A stretch of DNA of 32,233 bases from Deltaproteobacteria bacterium HGW-Deltaproteobacteria-17 (GTDB lineage: Bacteria; Myxococcota_A; Polyangia; HGW-17): positions 1 through 32,233 of the forward strand of contig PHBF01000003.1 in NCBI GenBank assembly GCA_002841905.1, given 5' to 3'. The position numbers and the translations under genes were made by a program. Position 1 is the first letter of the stretch. Each line of letters opens with the position of its first letter. Below, one piece after another: positions 23,301 through 31,834 of the stretch. The notes beneath the pieces are model-generated. The model was not told the DNA's origin. It made no database searches and worked only from the letters and a program-made list of their open reading frames with translations.

Positions 23301-24706
23301 CCGGAACGCGCACGCGGCTGGAGGCCTTCCTTTACTGCGTGAGCCAGGACCGGCAGACGGGCCATCCAAGCCAGGAGAGGCCGCGGGAACAACTGAAGCT
23401 GCTGGAGCTCGACGCACTGACCCTGGCAGACACGCGCCGCCGCGGGGACATCCTTTTGTTCCCGCGCATGGGCGAGAACGCGGAGCTGGCCGCGGCCTCG
23501 CTGCGGGGGGACGGGTTCCGGGCCGAGGCGCTGCCGATGCCGGACCGCCACGCGCTGCGGCTGGGGCGGAAGTACACCTCCGGCAAGGAGTGTCTGCCGG
23601 CCGTGGTGACCCTCGGCTCGCTGCTGGCACGGCTGCAGGAGTCGCGCCATGAGGATCGGTTCGCGTTCTTCATGCCAACCGCCTCGGGGCCTTGCCGCTT
23701 CGGGATGTACAACCTGCTGCACAAGACGGTGCTCAAGCGGCTGGGGCTGCTCGATCGCGTCAAGCTGGTTTCGCAGCCGGATTCAGACTACTTCGCCGGC
23801 ATCTCCAAGGGGCTGGCGCTGAAGACGTTCGCCGCGTTCGTCGCCGGTGACCTGTTGACCGAGGCGCTTTTGTACACGCGCCCGGTGGAGGTGCGTCCGG
23901 GGGCGGCCCAGGAGGTCTTCGACCGCACCCAGAAAGAGATGATCCGCCACCTGGAAGGCACGCCTGCCCCGTCGCTGGGAAACAGCCTCATGGAGACCAT
24001 GGGGGGACTGTTCGGCGTGCGTGGAATCTGTCAGAAGGCGGCCGCCGAGTTCGCCGCGATCATGGACCCCGACCGGCAGGTTCCCACCGTGGCGGTGGTC
24101 GGCGAGATCTATGTGCGCCTGGATCCCTTCTCCAACGACTTCGTGATCGACAAACTGGAGAAGCGCGGCCTGCGGGCGCGGCTGGCCCCCCTCGGGGAGT
24201 GGCTGGAGTACACCGATCTCAGCAACGAAGCCGAGATCCGCAAGGGGCGCTTCTCCACGCCCGACGCGTTCTGGGCCCGAGCGGTGTCGACGTTCCTGCA
24301 GAAGAGCATCACTGCCAGGCTTTACCGGGTGTTCGCCGAACCCCTCGGGTGGCCCCGGCGCACGACGGCGGCGGAGTCGCTCCAGGCGAGCGCGCCTTAT
24401 CTCCGGGCGGACCTGCTCGGCGAGGCGGTGCTCACGCTGGGGGGGCCCGTGCACGAGTACCGGCATGGCGTCATCGACGGGGTCGTTTCGGTGGGACCGC
24501 TGGAGTGCATGCCCAACAAGATCTCCGAGGCGCAGTTCTTCCACGCCCAGCGGGACCTGGGTCTGCCGTTCGTGGTGCTCCAGCTCAACGGGGAGCCCCT
24601 CGACGAGAAGACGCTGGACCACTTTGTCTATGAAGTGCACCGCCGCAGGGACACCGCGTCGGCCGGCGCGTCCCTGTCGGAGCCCTCCTGGGCCGGTCCC
24701 TTCTAG
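20342..24706 (+). CDS. Giant 2-hydroxyacyl-CoA dehydratase activase-like protein (two ATPase modules plus dehydratase-like modules)
   Basis: The protein has 1454 residues. Two BadF/BadG/BcrA/BcrD ASKHA ATPase modules lie at about 5-265 (YLGIDIGAETVKL) and 317-585 (VLGLDMGSTGSK, IGGQDAKYI). In HgdC-type activases two cysteines per subunit bind a bridging [4Fe-4S] cluster; both are present in each module here (Cys129 and Cys168; Cys450 in EACSAGTGSF and Cys491 in GQHCSVF). A Cys cluster follows (610, 616, 623, 645). Residues 690-1000 and 1035-1160 resemble DUF2229 and dehydratase B-subunit regions, with Cys742, 783, 951, 956, 1084 and 1118. Activases use ATP to push one electron at low potential to a partner dehydratase. 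Here activase and acceptor seem to be one chain. The substrate is unknown; no CoA-pathway genes adjoin it. Confidence 0.9.
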   Translation: MSHQRYLGIDIGAETVKLTILEPSSEGMKWTWSTVLTHGGDPRGSLLRALDDLRSRDDGAGFAGAAVTGRGAGVMKLAVVPAPRALERGVQYVHPQLRRATVLDAGAHGFSVLEIHDANSRIFRENTRCSQGTGNFLAQLTGRFGLEVGVADELAAGVETALPLSGRCPVILKTDMTHLANKGEDRARILAGLFDAVAENIEVLVKPALAPPTVVLSGQVCESERIRRHFESFFSSHGMRVERLNERAHRFYGALGAALEAADRRGEDGFCAPTSTDDWFSGDNHRPFEVVGPLVESLARVQTTSPEPLPGLPESGSVVLGLDMGSTGSKIAAIASDDGRQLWNAYVRTGGDPVGAAQRLLGRFFEAAGPGVRVPCVGVTGSGREIVGALIRSAAGDDGVTIINEIAAHAEGALSVDPEVDTIFEIGGQDAKYIRLMGREIVDAAMNEACSAGTGSFIEEQGLRLFPDLDIAELSELALAAGRGVSLGQHCSVFMAEVIEQAKAAGEPLEALVAGIYDSVIQNYMNRVKGSRDIGKKIFCQGMPFSSMALAAAVARQTGREVVVPPSPGLMGALGIALLARRHGNAGVLTDLPLRSCLEAKVESREEFVCTSTKGCSPPGNRCRIDRMRVRFPDGVRPFFWGGACSLYDRSPSRRALPASAPDPFMGRASALEALVRRLGGAAAAGAGTRPTLAITHEFLLQGLFPFFATYFHELGFNLQVPGDADAGQLRRGIAQSNVPMCAPMQMYTGQVGAMIDGAPDFVFLPMLRDVPRVGQEEHSTVCPVAQASADLLKRLYADRPKVRFLQPVIDMGPGNLDSELFRNSCEAAAREAGITDSRVVQRAFAAARATQGEFDASLPRLGREAIDWAREHDRPVVVVLGRTYTIFNHVLNSNVPRLLRELGAVAVPVDCYPVAGDVPVFETVYWGYGQTNLRAAHEVRRNTGHYAVFCSNYSCGPDSFSLHFTSTILQGKPHAIIETDGHAGDAGTRTRLEAFLYCVSQDRQTGHPSQERPREQLKLLELDALTLADTRRRGDILLFPRMGENAELAAASLRGDGFRAEALPMPDRHALRLGRKYTSGKECLPAVVTLGSLLARLQESRHEDRFAFFMPTASGPCRFGMYNLLHKTVLKRLGLLDRVKLVSQPDSDYFAGISKGLALKTFAAFVAGDLLTEALLYTRPVEVRPGAAQEVFDRTQKEMIRHLEGTPAPSLGNSLMETMGGLFGVRGICQKAAAEFAAIMDPDRQVPTVAVVGEIYVRLDPFSNDFVIDKLEKRGLRARLAPLGEWLEYTDLSNEAEIRKGRFSTPDAFWARAVSTFLQKSITARLYRVFAEPLGWPRRTTAAESLQASAPYLRADLLGEAVLTLGGPVHEYRHGVIDGVVSVGPLECMPNKISEAQFFHAQRDLGLPFVVLQLNGEPLDEKTLDHFVYEVHRRRDTASAGASLSEPSWAGPF

Positions 24707-24739
24707 GCCATCCCTTCCTCAGTCCACCGAAAAAAAGCG

Positions 24740-24768
24740 TTGCGCCCGTCGGAGGCATCTACTACACT
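24740..24768 (+). promoter_or_regulatory. Candidate promoter for the GH13-like/kinase operon
   Basis: TTGCGC (24740-24745) is followed after 17 bases by TACACT (24763-24768), 20 bases before the ATG at 24789. The -10 box matches four of six consensus positions and the -35 three. An internal promoter here would separate the operon from the giant activase gene upstream. Confidence 0.38.
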
Positions 24769-24788
24769 GTGCGCTTCGGGAGCACCGG

Positions 24789-26054
24789 ATGCACAAGACG
24801 CTGATTTACAACATCTTTCCCACGCTGGCAGGCGATCTGGACCAGTGGGAAGAGTGGGTGAACCATGCGGTGGATCTGGGTTTCAACTGGATTTATATCA
24901 ACAGTGTCTTTGCGCCGGGGGCCTCCGATTCAATCTATTCGGTGGCCGATCCGTTCAGGCTGAACCCGAAGTTCGAGGTCTCCGGGAGCGGCGAGTCCGG
25001 CATCAGTCAACTGCAGCGGTTCCTGCAGCGACACCGCGAGCGCGGGGTTCGCTTCATGACCGACCTCGACCTGCTCCACTGCGCCATCGACGCTCCGGCG
25101 CTGCGGCAGCACCCGGACTGGTTCGTCCGGGACGCCTCCGGCGAGCCGGTTCATCCGTTCGGTCCGGACCCGCTGGACCCCTGCAACGTCACCCTTTGGG
25201 ACGATCTGGCCGAACATGACGTATACGGATCCCCCGATCGCCAGAGCCTCTGGAAATACCTCGAGGCCGTGGTGGACTTCTGGGTCGGCCTGGGTTTCTC
25301 GGGCTTCCGCTGCATGCACGTCACCTCGGTGCCCGCGCCCCTTTGGCGCATCTGCATCCGGGCCGCGCTGGTCCGGTCCCATGCCCCCGTGCTCTTCATC
25401 GCCGACGCCCTCGGCGAGAGCCTGGAGAAGGTCCGTGCCCTGCATGAATGCGGCTTCCACCACCTCTACAACTCCTCCTGCTGGTGGCAGTTCGACGCCG
25501 AATGGGCGCTGAACCAGCATGACCTGCTGCAGTCGGTGGCCCCGACGGTCTCGTTTCCGGAGAACCACGACACCCCGCGCCTCTATCACAAGACCGAGGC
25601 GCTCACCGCGGTGCAGTACCAACGATACCTGTTCGCGTGCTGGTTCTCCAGCGCCCTCCAGATGACCATGGGCTATGAGTACTGCTGGCAGAAGCCATGC
25701 CACGCCGTACGTACGACGCCGGCCGACCAGGAGTCGCGCGACCTGGACATCTCTGCCTTTGTCCGGGCCTGCAACCGCATGACCAGCGCCTGGCCCATCC
25801 TGTGCGAGGAAGGCCGCGTGAAGTCGTTGTCGCCGCTCTGGGAGCCGACGCTGCTGTTGTCCAAGACCATCGACGGCCAAGAGGGCCGCCTGCTCATCAA
25901 CAAGGACTGGACCCAGCCGCGCGAGGCCGAACTGACCGAAAACTGCGAAATCTGCCGGCCGGTGTTCTCCCAGGGACATTGGGAATGGGAGGCCGCCTCC
26001 GGGCGGCTTGAGCTGGCCCCGGCGGAGATCGTCCTGATCCGGAGAATCCAATGA
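24789..26054 (+). CDS. GH13 alpha-amylase-fold protein, probably catalytically inactive
   Basis: The protein has 421 residues, starting at ATG 24789 with GGGAG 6 bases upstream; the open frame extends further only inside the previous gene. The N-terminus IYNIFPTLAGDLDQWEEW-x2 and GFNWIYINSVF match the start of GH13 barrels, closest in my reading to GlgE-type maltosyltransferases. Region II reads GFSGFRCMHV (170-178), with Met176 where the nucleophile Asp is expected. Region III reads VLFIADALGE (201-210), with Asp206 where the acid/base Glu is expected. Region IV keeps FPENHD (256-261) with Asp261. It should not work as a normal glycosidase and may bind or sense glucan. It has no signal peptide. 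Its stop overlaps the next gene start (ATGA). Confidence 0.85.
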   Translation: MHKTLIYNIFPTLAGDLDQWEEWVNHAVDLGFNWIYINSVFAPGASDSIYSVADPFRLNPKFEVSGSGESGISQLQRFLQRHRERGVRFMTDLDLLHCAIDAPALRQHPDWFVRDASGEPVHPFGPDPLDPCNVTLWDDLAEHDVYGSPDRQSLWKYLEAVVDFWVGLGFSGFRCMHVTSVPAPLWRICIRAALVRSHAPVLFIADALGESLEKVRALHECGFHHLYNSSCWWQFDAEWALNQHDLLQSVAPTVSFPENHDTPRLYHKTEALTAVQYQRYLFACWFSSALQMTMGYEYCWQKPCHAVRTTPADQESRDLDISAFVRACNRMTSAWPILCEEGRVKSLSPLWEPTLLLSKTIDGQEGRLLINKDWTQPREAELTENCEICRPVFSQGHWEWEAASGRLELAPAEIVLIRRIQ

Positions 26055-26401
26055 TGATGCCCCAATCCATGTGGTTCCTGCTGCCGGCCGTCCTGGCTTT
26101 CTCAGCCTGCGACAAGAAGGCCGTCACCTCCGACAAGCCCGGTGAGGCCGTCGTGGCCAATCCCCAGCGCAGTTGCACCCATCTGGTCGCCAAGCTCAGC
26201 GAGTGTGTGAACGGCAAGGAACTGAATCAGCGGTTCACGTTCTCCAAGCTCAAGGACTGGATGTACGAGGACTGCGAGAAGCTCAAGCTCGAGAACAAGA
26301 CCCTGTTTGACAACCTCATGTCCTGCGTCAGCCTCGACTGCAGCCAGATGGAATCGTGTCTGGAGCGTGTCCTGGGCAAGTGGCAGGAGAATCGGAAATA
26401 A
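26051..26401 (+). CDS. Small six-cysteine lipoprotein, paralogue of the one at 2897
   Basis: The protein has 116 residues from ATG 26051, which overlaps the stop of the GH13-like gene; ATG 26054 is equally possible. The signal peptide ends in FSAC (Cys20), followed by a Lys-rich linker. The mature domain has C-x9-C (CTHLVAKLSEC), then after 22 residues C-x16-C-x4-C-x5-C, ending in CLERVLGKW. These spacings are identical to those in the lipoprotein at 2897-3259, although the intervening residues differ widely. It should sit in the outer or inner membrane facing the periplasm. The kinase gene starts 3 bases after its stop, so it could be the extracytoplasmic partner of that kinase. I know no named family. 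Confidence 0.85.
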   Translation: MMMPQSMWFLLPAVLAFSACDKKAVTSDKPGEAVVANPQRSCTHLVAKLSECVNGKELNQRFTFSKLKDWMYEDCEKLKLENKTLFDNLMSCVSLDCSQMESCLERVLGKWQENRK

Positions 26402-26404
26402 ACG

Positions 26405-27619
<1,215 letters not shown>

Positions 27620-27636
27620 CAAAGGAGAAGCATCCG

Positions 27637-28689
27637 ATGACCAAATTGATACTTCGCGCGATGGATCTCGACGGTTTTCTGACGGAGCAGGACCACGAGA
27701 AGATACGGATTCTCGATGCCCGGTATGAAGAGGCCATGAACGTGTTCAGGCAGTACGATCCGAAGTCGGATCGGGCCGAGGAGGTCCGGGACCGGATGAT
27801 CGGCCTCTACTCGGAGCTGGGACATGTGATGCACGAGATGCTGGGCGAGGAGAAGAACATCCACGTGTTCTCGTTCGAGACGCCGCCGTTCATCCATGGC
27901 GAGGCGTCGAGGCTGATCGCCAAGCTGCGCGACGTCCGCACGGAGCAGCCCGAGTTCGTCTACTACATCCAGCGCGCCTATGAGTTGCTGTTCAACATGG
28001 CCTTCCAGGGCACCCCGGAGTCCAAACATCACATCCTCGTGAAGACGCCGGTGGGGCTGCCGACCCAGCAGTACGCGATCCACAAGATCCCGCAGATCGA
28101 CGACTGCACGGGCAACGCGGTGATGTGCGTGATGCTGCGCGCGGCGCTGCTGCCCTCGATGATCGTCTCCAAGGAGATCCAGGAGTATCACTCCGGCGGC
28201 TACGTGACGCCCTTTGCGCTGTTCAAGATCGGGCGCGACGACCGGCAGAACGAGCAGAACATGTCCTACGTGCTGGACCTCAAGAAGAGTTATTTCAACC
28301 TCGAGATGCTCGACGGGAAGGACTGGTTCTTCGCCGATCCCATGAACGCCACCGGCGGCAGCATGATCACGGTCGTGAAGTTCCTCAAGGATCAGGGCGT
28401 GACGCCGCGCTCCGTGAAGTTCTTCAACGTCATCTCCGCGATGAAGGGCTGCCTGCGCATCGCACGCGCGGTGGAGAACGTCGAGATCTACACGCTGTGG
28501 ATGGACCCCGCGCTCAATGACAAGGCCTACATCCTGCCGGGCGTGGGTGACGCCGGCGACCGCATCAACGGCCGCGACAGCCACGAGACCCCGCGCGACA
28601 TCATCCAGCTCATCGCCGACTATGGCACCCGCATCACGGCGCTGTACCGTGCCCAGATCCGCTCCATCGAGCGAACCGTCCTCGGTTGA
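27637..28689 (+). CDS. Uracil-phosphoribosyltransferase-like protein with helical N-terminal extension
   Basis: The protein has 350 residues, starting at ATG 27637 with AGGAG 10 bases upstream. Residues about 110-315 align with uracil phosphoribosyltransferase: VMCVMLRAALLPS (the PILRAG region), PRPP loop DPMNATGGS (234-242; the usual form is DPMLATGGS) and base-binding YILPGVGDAGDR (298-309). The normal enzyme has about 208 residues. Here a 110-residue charged helical extension precedes it and 40 residues follow. It may make UMP from uracil and PRPP, or be a regulatory relative. It is the last gene of the operon with the kinase, an unusual setting for a salvage enzyme. It is cytoplasmic. Confidence 0.85.
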   Translation: MTKLILRAMDLDGFLTEQDHEKIRILDARYEEAMNVFRQYDPKSDRAEEVRDRMIGLYSELGHVMHEMLGEEKNIHVFSFETPPFIHGEASRLIAKLRDVRTEQPEFVYYIQRAYELLFNMAFQGTPESKHHILVKTPVGLPTQQYAIHKIPQIDDCTGNAVMCVMLRAALLPSMIVSKEIQEYHSGGYVTPFALFKIGRDDRQNEQNMSYVLDLKKSYFNLEMLDGKDWFFADPMNATGGSMITVVKFLKDQGVTPRSVKFFNVISAMKGCLRIARAVENVEIYTLWMDPALNDKAYILPGVGDAGDRINGRDSHETPRDIIQLIADYGTRITALYRAQIRSIERTVLG

Positions 28690-28734
28690 ATCCAGATTTT
28701 TCGACACGTGCGGGCGCCCGGTCGGCCTGAGGGC

Positions 28735-31700
28735 CTACTGACCCCCGTCGGCCGCCGTGGTGTCCGGGAGGCGGAGGGCGGTGCGGTACGCGAAGCGATA
28801 GAGCACGGGCATCAGGTAGAGGGCGACGAAGGTCTCCATGATCAGTCCTCCGATGGCTCCCGCGGCCATGGGCTGCAGCATCTCGTTGCCGCCGCCGAGG
28901 TTGAGGGCCAGCGGCAGGAATCCCACCAGCGTCGACAAGGTGGTCATCACGCGGGGACGCAGGCGCACGGCGGCCGCCTGCAGGATCGCCGCGTCAGGCG
29001 TGATGCCGCCCTCGCGCCGCAGATCGTCGGCGAACGTGAACAGCAGCACGCCGTCATTGATGGCGGCAGCGACGACCACGAGCATGCCGATGAGGACCGT
29101 GGCGCCCACCGGAAAGCCGGTGATCTTCAGGGAAAAGAGCACGCCGGCCAGGCAGGCCGGGAGGTTGACCAGGATCAGCGTGGGCAACTTCCAATCATTA
29201 AACTGCACCGCTAACACAATGAAAGCAAAGAACAAGGCGAACAACAGGATCTTGAGCATGTCCAGTTGCATCTCCCGCATCATCTGCGCCTGTCCGGAGA
29301 ACTTCCAGGTGACGCCCGGGCGCAGGGAGACGTCGTCGAGCAGGTTCCCGGCGACCACCTGGGCCGCGCTGACGGTCAGGCCCACGGTCGTGGCCGTGAT
29401 GGAGACCTGCTTGGCCTGGTCCTCCCGGCTGATCTCCACGGGTCCGTTCCCCGGCAGCACCTGTGCGACATCGGACAGCAGAATCTGGGCGCCGTCGGCC
29501 CGGGCGACGGGAAACATCCGCAGGTCCTCGGCGTTGTGGATCCGGCTCTCGGGGATGCTCAGGCGGACATCGAACTGCAGGCCGCGCTCCCGGAAGGAGG
29601 TGACCACCGATCCCCCCAGATAGGTCCGCAGGGAGTCGGCGATGTCCCTCACCGACAGACCCAGATCGGCGCATTTCTCCCGATCGAGGTGGACCTGGTA
29701 TTCTGGCTTGGAGAAATCCAGGGAGAGCTGGACGTTGGTGAAGGAGGGATGACGGGAGATGCGCTCCACCATCTGGGCGGAGACCGCGCGCAGATCCTCG
29801 AGGTTGTCCCCGCGGATCTTGATCTCCATGTCGCTGTCACCGAGCCGGCGGATGCCGCGGATCCGCTGCTGGGTGACCATGACGCGCACGCCGGGCCAGT
29901 TGAACTTCTGGAGCTTCCTGCGGAACTGGTTCACCCACTGCATGGTGCGCATCCGGCCGCCCCCGGACTTCAACTGGACGCTGATCTCCGCGTCGTTGGA
30001 GGACTCGACCATGAAGCCGCCGCTGCCCCGGCCGCCCGCGACCGTGAAGAAAGTATCGACCCGTGGCTCCTGGGCCAGCAGCTTCTCGATGTCCCCGGCG
30101 ATGGTGTTGAGCTCGTATGCCGAGGTGCCCGGCTGGGCGCGGACCCGGACCGAGACGCGGCCGTCGTCGAGCATGGGCAGGAACTCCCCCTCGAGGGTCT
30201 GCCAGGTCCAGGCTCCCGCGAACAGCAGGCCGATGGCCACGGACAGCCACACCCACCGCCAGCGCAAAAACCACGCGGCGGAGCGGGCGTAGGCGGAGGT
30301 GATGCGGGCGAAGATGCGCTGGAAAAGGCCGGACTCATCCTCCTGGGATTTGAGCAGGACTTCGGCCAGCATCGGTGTGAGGGTGATGGCCACGCCCACG
30401 CTGATGACCACGATCCCGGAGATGACCAGGATCAACTCCTTGAAGAGCAGGCTGGTCAGGCCTGGGACGAACAGGAATGGCAGGAACAGGGCGAGGTAGG
30501 ACAGGGTGCCCGCGGCGATCGCGGGTCCGACCTCGGAGACGGCGTCCGGGATCAACTGGTGGGACGGCTCATGGGGAGCCAGCCCGCGCCGCCGGGTGAT
30601 GTTCTCCAGCACAACGATGGAGTTGTCCAGCAGCACGCCCAGCGCCACGACGAGGCCACCCAGGGAGAAGATGTTGAGGGAGAAGCCCGCGAGCTTCATC
30701 ACGCCGAAGTTGACCAACAGGATCACCGGGATCGCCAGCAGCAGCACGAGGACGTGCCGCAGGCTGCCCAGGAACAGGAAGATGGTGATGATGACCAGGA
30801 TCGCCGCACCCAGGGCCGCGGAGGTCACGCCGTCGATGGCGTCGGCGATGTAGACGGCCTGGTTCTCCAGGACGAGCAACTTCACGTCCGCGGGCAGATC
30901 CGGCTTCAGTTCTTCGAGCTTCCGGGTCACCGCCCTGGCGACGGTCACCGTGTTGGCCAGGGCCTGCTTGGTGACGCTCACCTTGATCGCGGCCGAACTG
31001 TTGAGGCGGGTGAACAGGCGAACGTCCTCGGAGGCGTCGAGCACCTCCGCGACGTCGCCCAGCGTGACCTTGGCCCCGTCACGGTTGAGGAGGATGATGT
31101 TGCGAAGTTCTGCAACTGTTTTGACCTCACCCATGGTGCGGACGACCCAGTGACGGCGTCCCTCGATGATGCGCCCGGCGAACATCTCCACGTTCTCGTC
31201 GGCGATGCGCTTCTGGATCTCGGTGGTCGTGAGTTTGTATTTTATCAATGCCTCCGGCTGGAGAAACACCCGGATCTCGCGGCGAAGCCCTCCGACGATC
31301 TCGGTCCCCGCCACCCCGGGCACCGACAGCAGTTGCTTCTGCAGTTGATCCTCGGCCCAGGTGCGCAGCCGGGTGAGATCCCAGGCCTGCGAACTGATGG
31401 AGATCAGCAGGATCGGCAGCTGGCTCGGGTCCATCTTGGCCACCAGCGGAGGGTCGATGTCGTCGGGCAGTCGCCGGTTGACCCGGCCCAGGGCGGCGGA
31501 GGCGTCCATGAAGGCGACGTTGACGTCACTGTCGTAGGAAAAGTTCAGCATCAACCGGTAGTTGCCCTCGGTGATGCTGCTCTCGAGGTAGTCCACCCCG
31601 TCGACCGAGGCCATCTGACGCTCCAGCGGATCGGCGATGGAGCGGTCGATCTCCTCGGGGGTCGCGCCGGGCCACAGGATGGAGACCCGGATCATCGGAT

Positions 31701-31824
31701 ACGTGATGTCGGGGAGGAAGTCCACGGGCATGGAGAAGAGGCTCACCGCGCCCAGGACGAGCAGGCCCGACAGGATCGCCAGCGTGGCGAACTTCCTCCG
31801 GATGACGGCGGCGGTCAGGCGCAT
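28735..31824 (-). CDS. RND efflux transporter, inner-membrane subunit (AcrB/HAE1-like)
   Basis: The protein has 1029 residues, the usual length. It has an N-terminal helix (MRLTAAVIRRKFATLAILSG), a periplasmic porter region with PDITYPMIRVSILWPGATPEEI, six central membrane helices, a second periplasmic half and a C-terminal set of helices ending about residue 1015. The proton-relay helix reads GVLLDNSIVVLENITR, keeping the key Asp with Asn beside it as in many HAE1/CzcA-type pumps. It uses the proton gradient to export drugs, lipids or metals; the substrate cannot be told. The adaptor gene ends 10 bases upstream on the same strand, so the pump is encoded second in its operon. It converges with the phosphoribosyltransferase-like gene. 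Confidence 0.96.
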   Translation of the reverse strand: MRLTAAVIRRKFATLAILSGLLVLGAVSLFSMPVDFLPDITYPMIRVSILWPGATPEEIDRSIADPLERQMASVDGVDYLESSITEGNYRLMLNFSYDSDVNVAFMDASAALGRVNRRLPDDIDPPLVAKMDPSQLPILLISISSQAWDLTRLRTWAEDQLQKQLLSVPGVAGTEIVGGLRREIRVFLQPEALIKYKLTTTEIQKRIADENVEMFAGRIIEGRRHWVVRTMGEVKTVAELRNIILLNRDGAKVTLGDVAEVLDASEDVRLFTRLNSSAAIKVSVTKQALANTVTVARAVTRKLEELKPDLPADVKLLVLENQAVYIADAIDGVTSAALGAAILVIITIFLFLGSLRHVLVLLLAIPVILLVNFGVMKLAGFSLNIFSLGGLVVALGVLLDNSIVVLENITRRRGLAPHEPSHQLIPDAVSEVGPAIAAGTLSYLALFLPFLFVPGLTSLLFKELILVISGIVVISVGVAITLTPMLAEVLLKSQEDESGLFQRIFARITSAYARSAAWFLRWRWVWLSVAIGLLFAGAWTWQTLEGEFLPMLDDGRVSVRVRAQPGTSAYELNTIAGDIEKLLAQEPRVDTFFTVAGGRGSGGFMVESSNDAEISVQLKSGGGRMRTMQWVNQFRRKLQKFNWPGVRVMVTQQRIRGIRRLGDSDMEIKIRGDNLEDLRAVSAQMVERISRHPSFTNVQLSLDFSKPEYQVHLDREKCADLGLSVRDIADSLRTYLGGSVVTSFRERGLQFDVRLSIPESRIHNAEDLRMFPVARADGAQILLSDVAQVLPGNGPVEISREDQAKQVSITATTVGLTVSAAQVVAGNLLDDVSLRPGVTWKFSGQAQMMREMQLDMLKILLFALFFAFIVLAVQFNDWKLPTLILVNLPACLAGVLFSLKITGFPVGATVLIGMLVVVAAAINDGVLLFTFADDLRREGGITPDAAILQAAAVRLRPRVMTTLSTLVGFLPLALNLGGGNEMLQPMAAGAIGGLIMETFVALYLMPVLYRFAYRTALRLPDTTAADGGQ

Positions 31825-31834
31825 GATGTCGGGC

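Noticed and set aside
24465-24788. N-terminal extension of the GH13-like gene into the activase gene
   Set aside because: The extra residues overlap the conserved activase end in another frame, and ATG 24789 has its own ribosome site and family-like N-terminus.
28711-28735. Palindrome CGGGCGCCCG and GGCC-TGAG-GGCC in the last convergent gap
   Set aside because: Short, loop-less or four-base stems without a T run; no support for a terminator.
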